From an uncultured Clostridia bacterium (GTDB lineage: Bacteria; Bacillota_A; Clostridia; Oscillospirales; Acutalibacteraceae), in the NCBI GenBank assembly GCA_944380625.1, contig CALWIE010000050.1, forward strand, positions 1 to 9,215: a DNA stretch of 9,215 bases. The letters run 5' to 3'. Position 1 is the first letter of the stretch; every line of letters starts with the position of its first letter. The notes under the pieces are model-generated. The model was not told the origin of the DNA. It worked only from the letters and a program-made list of their open reading frames with translations, and made no database searches. This document shows, one piece after another, positions 5,884 through 9,215 of the stretch. The position numbers and the translations under genes are program-made.

Positions 5884-6348
5884 TCAGGGGTTTAAAAGCC
5901 ACACCCCCGCGTTTAAGTACCCGGCAAAGGTGACCCAAACCAGATAGGGAACGAGCAGCCGCCCCGCCGCCGGCGACACCTTGTAAAACCTCCAGATGGT
6001 CACGAGGACCAGCCCCCAAAGCAGCACCAGCCAGAAAAAGGCCAGGGCGTAATTTTGCAGGGTAAAAAACAACAGGGGCCACAGGAAGTTTGCCCCCAGC
6101 TGGGCCCCGTACAGGGCAAGGGCCCTGTCCCTGCCGGGGCCGCCCTTCATCCACACCAGGTAGGCCGCGACGGCCATCAGCAGGTAGAGGAGGCTCCACA
6201 CCGCTGGGAACACCCACCCCGGCGGGGAGAGGGGCGGCTGCCGAAGGTTCCCGTAGGCCTCCATAGATCCCCGGGTGAGCAGGGCGGCAAGGCCTCCCGC
6301 CCCCAAGCTCAAGAGCAGCTGGAAGGCCAGCGGTTTCAGCTTTATCAT
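5884..6348 (-). CDS. tspO: TspO/MBR-family tryptophan-rich sensory protein
   Basis: This 154-residue membrane protein has five predicted transmembrane helices and the TspO signature residues: QPPLSPPGWVFPAVWSLLY (37-55), the ALYGAQLGANFLWPLLFF stretch (78-95) and PYLVWVTFAGYLNAGVWLLN (134-153), which matches the conserved tetrapyrrole/cholesterol-binding end of the family. Bacterial TspO proteins bind porphyrins and haem-related molecules and have been linked to stress responses and light-dependent porphyrin breakdown; the physiological role in anaerobes is not settled. The start is the ATG ending at 6348, because AGGAGG on the minus strand (6357-6362) lies eight bases upstream; an in-frame TTG two codons earlier is too close to it. 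A TATACT box (minus, 6395-6400) could be the -10 of its promoter but has no good -35. It converges on the B12 operon and shares its terminator. Confidence 0.93.
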   Translation of the reverse strand: MIKLKPLAFQLLLSLGAGGLAALLTRGSMEAYGNLRQPPLSPPGWVFPAVWSLLYLLMAVAAYLVWMKGGPGRDRALALYGAQLGANFLWPLLFFTLQNYALAFFWLVLLWGLVLVTIWRFYKVSPAAGRLLVPYLVWVTFAGYLNAGVWLLNP

Positions 6349-6356
6349 GGGCAATT

Positions 6357-6362
6357 CCTCCT
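6357..6362 (-). promoter_or_regulatory. Ribosome binding site deciding the tspO start
   Basis: A perfect AGGAGG on the minus strand sits eight bases upstream of the ATG at 6348 and only two bases from the in-frame TTG at 6354, so the ATG is the start. Confidence 0.85.
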
Positions 6363-6364
6363 TT

Positions 6365-6545
6365 CCTGACGGCGGGGCAAGGGCGTGTGCTTTCAGTATA
6401 TGCGCCTTTGCCCCGGCCCATACGGCTTTATGGGAAAGGCCCCCGCGCCCTTCGGGAGCTGGGCAGGGCGCAGCGCCGCCCCATTCCCCTGGGAGCGGGT
6501 CTCGGGGTTAGGTCTATCTTGCCTCCCCGGGGGGAGGATATACGC
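6365..6545. other. Intergenic region upstream of tspO, no gene seen
   Basis: This lies in the 298 bases between the two minus-strand genes (6349-6646). Apart from the tspO ribosome binding site, a possible TATACT -10 (6395-6400) and a GC-rich inverted repeat CCTCCCCGGGGGGAGG (6522-6537), nothing is recognisable. Open frames across it have no ribosome binding site and no coding-like composition. The rest of the gap is the terminator at 6546-6574 and the tail of the preceding transcript. Confidence 0.5.
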
Positions 6546-6574
6546 AAAAAGCGCCGCCTTTTTCAGGCAGCGCT
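6546..6574 (-). terminator. Intrinsic terminator of the unknown membrane-anchored gene
   Basis: On the minus strand, AGCGCTGCCT (6574-6565) pairs with AGGCGGCGCT (6559-6550), ten base pairs with one wobble, around a GAAAA loop, and TTTT (6549-6546) follows. It lies 72 bases after the stop at 6647. The plus strand lacks an adjacent T-run, so it works only on the minus strand, and tspO therefore needs its own promoter. Confidence 0.8.
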
Positions 6575-6646
6575 CTCCCTTTTGGTCAGATTTTGTCACC
6601 CCAGGTTCCCGGCGGGATGGTGGGGGTTCAGCCTCCCTTTTTCCGG

Positions 6647-7084
6647 TCAAAAGTAATCTTCCAAAATGTTCCAAGGCAGGGATGCTCCTCTTTGCCTGTG
6701 GGACTTCCCCTCGTAAAACACCGAGGTCTTGTTGACGCCCACCTCCAGCCGGCGGCCGTCTGTCAGAAGGTAGGAGACGGTGTAGGCAGGTTCCCCCTCC
6801 CCTTGGGAAAAGGGCACGTAGCGGAAATTTCCCAGCAGGTTTACCGCCAGCTCCAGGTCCTGGCCGGGGGAGGCGATCTCCCGCCTTTCCCCTGTGGACG
6901 CCTGGACGATTGTCACGCTGCGGACCTCCTCCGCTTCCGGGGTCCGGAAAAACAGGGGCCAGCCCTGGAATGCCCCGGTGAAGGCGATCCGGAGCACGAC
7001 TGAAATGGCCAGGGCCGCAAGAAAATAGGCCAGCCATCGCAGCAGCGTGAGCCCTAGCTTTTTTGGAAAAGACTCTTTTGCCAT
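6647..7084 (-). CDS. Unrecognised single-pass membrane-anchored protein
   Basis: I do not recognise this 145-residue protein with confidence. It has a short basic N-terminus (MAKESFPKKLG), one hydrophobic segment (about 11-35, no lipobox) and an outward-facing domain of about 100 residues. That domain alternates predicted beta strands (EEVRSVTIVQAS, PAYTVSYLLTDGRRLEVGV, SVFYEGKSH) with a helix (QDLELAVNLLGNF), recalling small extracellular DUF domains of Firmicutes such as DUF5301. That resemblance is tentative. The start is the ATG ending at 7084: it has AAAGGGGGG on the minus strand about eight bases upstream, and the frame beyond it runs through the promoter. It is transcribed alone, divergently from the thioesterase gene, from a well-formed promoter at 7107-7134. 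Function is unknown; a sensory or anti-sigma-like role is possible but not supported by any motif. Confidence 0.75.
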   Translation of the reverse strand: MAKESFPKKLGLTLLRWLAYFLAALAISVVLRIAFTGAFQGWPLFFRTPEAEEVRSVTIVQASTGERREIASPGQDLELAVNLLGNFRYVPFSQGEGEPAYTVSYLLTDGRRLEVGVNKTSVFYEGKSHRQRGASLPWNILEDYF

Positions 7085-7106
7085 ACCCCAGCCCCCCTTT
7101 GGGCTC

Positions 7107-7134
7107 AGTATAGTACATCCCCGCCATTTTGCAA
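7107..7134 (-). promoter_or_regulatory. Sigma-A promoter of the unknown membrane-anchored gene
   Basis: On the minus strand, TTGCAA (7134-7129), a 16-base spacer and TATACT (7112-7107, 5/6) make a good sigma-A promoter. Transcription would start near 7100, leaving a leader of about 15 bases that contains the ribosome binding site. Confidence 0.7.
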
Positions 7135-7144
7135 GCCCTCCCGA

Positions 7145-7173
7145 TTGCATCCTGCACAGGGTTCGGGTATAAT
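7145..7173 (+). promoter_or_regulatory. Sigma-A promoter of the acyl-CoA thioesterase gene
   Basis: TTGCAT (7145-7150), a 17-base spacer and a perfect TATAAT (7168-7173) form a strong promoter. Transcription would start near 7180, about 39 bases before the ATG at 7219. It is back to back with the minus-strand promoter, the two -35 elements being ten bases apart. Confidence 0.82.
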
Positions 7174-7218
7174 ACCGGGGAAGAAAAACGAGCCCCATTT
7201 TGAGAAAGGGAGAAACCT

Positions 7219-7695
7219 ATGGAAAAATATGTCCGGGATTCCTACACCGAGCAGGTGCAGATCTTATCCCAGTCCAGCCTAAACGGATACAAGCGCCTGT
7301 TCGGCGGCAGGTTGATGGAGTGGATCGACGTGGTGGCGGGGGTGGTGGCCCGCCGGCACTCCAACTGCAACGTGACCACTGCCGCCGTGGACAACCTGCG
7401 CTTTGAGGGCCCTGCCTACGGCAACGAGACCATCGTCCTGTGCGGCTATGTCACCTACACCGGGCGGACCTCCATGGAGGTGTGCGTGCGCACCTATGTG
7501 GAGGAGCTAAACGGCCACAAGCGCCTCATCAACGTGGCGTATCTTGTCATGGTGGCCCTGGACGAGAACGAGCACCCGGTGGAGGTGCCCCGGCTGGTGC
7601 TCACCACCGAGGAGGAAAAGCGGGAGTGGGAGGCCGCCCAAGATCGCTACCAAATCCGCAAGGAGCGCCGCAGGGCCGCCCGGGCCGGGCGCTGA
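7219..7695 (+). CDS. Acyl-CoA thioesterase (hotdog fold, YciA/BFIT-like)
   Basis: This 158-residue cytosolic enzyme should hydrolyse acyl-CoA esters to free acid and CoA. It carries the single hotdog domain of the acyl-CoA hydrolase family: SLNGYKRLFGGRLMEWIDVVAG (20-41, with N22 and D37 in the positions of the usual catalytic Asn/Asp and the GG at the central helix), ARRH (44-47), NVTTAAVDNLRF (51-62) and the YTGRTSMEV segment (80-88). The C-terminal tail (EEEKREWEAAQDRYQIRKERRRAA) is a charged helix, common in this group. Chain-length preference cannot be read from the sequence. AAGGGAG (7206-7212) lies six bases before the ATG. The gene is monocistronic from a strong promoter, and its stop is two bases from that of the convergent feoB gene. 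Confidence 0.92.
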   Translation: MEKYVRDSYTEQVQILSQSSLNGYKRLFGGRLMEWIDVVAGVVARRHSNCNVTTAAVDNLRFEGPAYGNETIVLCGYVTYTGRTSMEVCVRTYVEELNGHKRLINVAYLVMVALDENEHPVEVPRLVLTTEEEKREWEAAQDRYQIRKERRRAARAGR

Positions 7696-7697
7696 AT

Positions 7698-9215
7698 TCA
7701 CAGCCCTCCCAGGCGGCAGAAAAAGGCAGCCAGGGCGCAGAGGACCATCCCCCACAGGGTGGGCAGGAGAAAGGCGCAGGCCGTCCACCGCAGGCTCTTT
7801 GTCTCCTTTAGAAGGGTCAGGCAGGTGGTGGAGCAGGGCCAGTGGAACAGGGTGAAGAGCATCACGCACAGGGCGGTGCCCTGGGTCCAGCCCCTCTCCG
7901 CCAGCAGCCCGCCCAGCAGGTTCAAGTCTCCGGGGTCCGCCAAAGCCCCCTGGGAGAGGTATCCCATCAGGATCAGGGGCAGCACCAGCTCGTTGGCGGG
8001 CAGGGCCAGGGCAAAAGCCAGAAGGATCACCCCGTCCAGCCCCAGCAGCCGGGCGAAGGGGTCCAGGAAGGCCGCTCCCCGGGAAAGCAGGCTCTCCCCT
8101 CCTGGGGAGAGGTTCCCCAGACACCAGATGGCCACCCCGGCCGGGGCCGCCACAGCGGCCGCCCGCCCCAGGACAAAAAGGGTGCGGTCTAGCACCGAGC
8201 GCACCAGCACCTGCCCCACTTGGGGCCTGCGGTAGGGGGGCAGTTCCAACGTGAAAGAGGAGGCCTCCCCCTTTAAAAGGGTCGCCGAGAGGAGTTTGGA
8301 GGCGGCAAGGCTCATTCCCGCCGCCAGCAGGAGCATCCCCAGCAGGAGCAGGGCCCCTTGCGCCGAGGCCTGGCCGGCGGTGAAAAACAGGGAGATCATG
8401 GTGACCAGCAGGGGCAGCCGCCCGTTGCAGGGGATAAAGCTGTTGGTCAAAAGGGCCACAAGCCGCTCCCGTGGGGAGTCGATAATCCGGCAGCCGGTGA
8501 CTCCCGCCGCGTTGCAGCCCAGGGCCATGCAGGAGGTCAGGGCCTGTTTCCCGCAGGCCCCGCAGGCCTGGAAGCACCGGTCCAGGTTGAAGGCGATCCG
8601 GGGCAGGCAGCCCAGGTCTTCCAGCAGCGTGAAAAGGGGGAAGAAGACCGCCATGGGAGGCAGCATCACCGCCACCACCCAGGAGAGGGTGGTGTAGGCC
8701 CCCTCCAGCAGCACCCCGGAAAGCCACTCCGGCGCGCCCCAGGCGGAAAAGAGGCCCTCCAGCCATCTCCCCACCTGGGCAAAGCCTTGGCTCAACAGCT
8801 GGGAGGGGACGTTTGCCCCCACCATGGTCAGCCACAAGAGGAAGAGCAGCAAAAGGCCCATCAGGGGGAAGGCGGTCCACCGGCCGGTGAGGAGCCGGTC
8901 CAGGGCCCGGTCCCGGGGGCTGTAGCCCCGCCCTCCTCCCAGGACGGCTTTCCGGGCCAGGACGGCGGCCCGGTCCGCCAGCCCCTGGGCGGCGGCGTCC
9001 GAGTACTCCCCCGGGGCGTGTTCCCGCCACAGCTCCTCCAGGATCCCGGCGATGGAGGCCTCCTGCCGGAGGGGCGAAAGGCGCCCGGAGGCGTCCCCCT
9101 CCAGCAGCCGCAGGCAGGCCCACCGGGCCGGAAGTGTCCCCTGCCCCTGCCGCTCCACCAAGGGCAGAAGCCGGGAGAGGCCCTCCTCCACAAAGAGGGG
9201 ATAGGGCACCTCCGG
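7698..9215 (-). CDS. feoB: Ferrous iron transporter FeoB, C-terminal membrane part (truncated by window edge)
   Basis: The visible 505 residues lack the N-terminal GTPase domain, which lies beyond the right edge; the frame is open to base 9215 and the GTG at 9209 is internal. In order it shows the end of the cytosolic domain (RWACLRLLEGD, about 29-39 counted from 9209), the membrane entry SPRDRALDRLLTGRW, and the first gate with LPPMAVFFPLFTLLEDLGCLPRIAFNLDR. Next come the Cys-rich ALGCNAAGVTGCR (229-241) and PCNGRLP (260-266) motifs, and a second gate around ALALPANELVLPLILMGYL. FeoB moves Fe(II) across the cytoplasmic membrane and is important for low-oxygen bacteria. This is the clostridial sequence variant: PCNGRLP stands where enterobacterial FeoB has SCGARLP, and GCNAAG where it has GCNVPA. 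No FeoA gene follows it here; Fur control cannot be assessed because the promoter is outside the window. Confidence 0.93.
   Translation of the reverse strand, partial: PEVPYPLFVEEGLSRLLPLVERQGQGTLPARWACLRLLEGDASGRLSPLRQEASIAGILEELWREHAPGEYSDAAAQGLADRAAVLARKAVLGGGRGYSPRDRALDRLLTGRWTAFPLMGLLLLFLLWLTMVGANVPSQLLSQGFAQVGRWLEGLFSAWGAPEWLSGVLLEGAYTTLSWVVAVMLPPMAVFFPLFTLLEDLGCLPRIAFNLDRCFQACGACGKQALTSCMALGCNAAGVTGCRIIDSPRERLVALLTNSFIPCNGRLPLLVTMISLFFTAGQASAQGALLLLGMLLLAAGMSLAASKLLSATLLKGEASSFTLELPPYRRPQVGQVLVRSVLDRTLFVLGRAAAVAAPAGVAIWCLGNLSPGGESLLSRGAAFLDPFARLLGLDGVILLAFALALPANELVLPLILMGYLSQGALADPGDLNLLGGLLAERGWTQGTALCVMLFTLFHWPCSTTCLTLLKETKSLRWTACAFLLPTLWGMVLCALAAFFCRLGGL

Noticed and set aside
6522..6537. 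GC-rich inverted repeat upstream of tspO as a terminator
   Set aside because: The arms leave almost no loop and neither side has a T-run.
7507..9123. Second 538-codon minus-strand frame overlapping feoB and the thioesterase
   Set aside because: Its translation is Gly/Pro/Arg/Ala-rich with no domain. The overlapping minus-strand frame has unmistakable FeoB motifs.

Overview
The window looks like a chromosomal segment from a GC-rich, low-oxygen member of the Clostridia, most like the Oscillospiraceae (Flavonifractor, Intestinimonas or Oscillibacter-like gut bacteria). The grounds are strong GGAGG-type ribosome binding sites with sigma-A promoters, a MutS2 Smr tail, a clostridial-type FeoB, an ECF-type vitamin transporter subunit and a lipoprotein typical of Gram-positive cell surfaces. 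The assignment rests on gene content and protein style; no rRNA or other marker is present. All genes have similar GC-rich codon use, and there is no IS element, phage gene, CRISPR array or tRNA.

Layout. (1) 2-301: the 3' end of mutS2, closed by an intrinsic terminator. (2) 412-780: a small MazG-like nucleotide pyrophosphohydrolase, with a possible promoter embedded in the preceding terminator. (3) 847-4356: htpG (Hsp90), a CPBP-family membrane protease with an N-terminal Pro/Gly repeat, and tadA (tRNA adenosine deaminase). They are tightly spaced, and the last two overlap by four bases (ATGA). A terminator at 4368-4397 ends the unit. (4) 4422-5875: a sigma-A promoter, a cobalamin riboswitch with a terminator-type expression platform, a DUF4430 lipoprotein, an ECF transporter S component overlapping it by one base, and a bidirectional terminator. 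(5) 5884-7084, minus strand: tspO and an unrecognised membrane-anchored protein with its own promoter and terminator. (6) 7145-7695: an acyl-CoA thioesterase driven by a promoter back to back with that of the unknown protein. (7) 7698-9215, minus strand: the C-terminal membrane part of FeoB, running off the right edge and ending two bases from the thioesterase stop.

The most interesting unit is the B12-controlled pair at 4422-5875. The riboswitch ties both genes to cobalamin. The lipoprotein carries the domain type found in the B12-capping half of animal transcobalamin and intrinsic factor, and the second gene is an integral-membrane ECF substrate-binding subunit. The simplest reading is a surface-tethered cobalamin or corrinoid receptor that hands its ligand to an S component, which shares an ECF energising module encoded elsewhere. 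The remaining genes are housekeeping: ribosome or recombination quality control, nucleotide sanitation, protein folding, tRNA modification, tetrapyrrole-related membrane protein, acyl-CoA hydrolysis and ferrous iron uptake.
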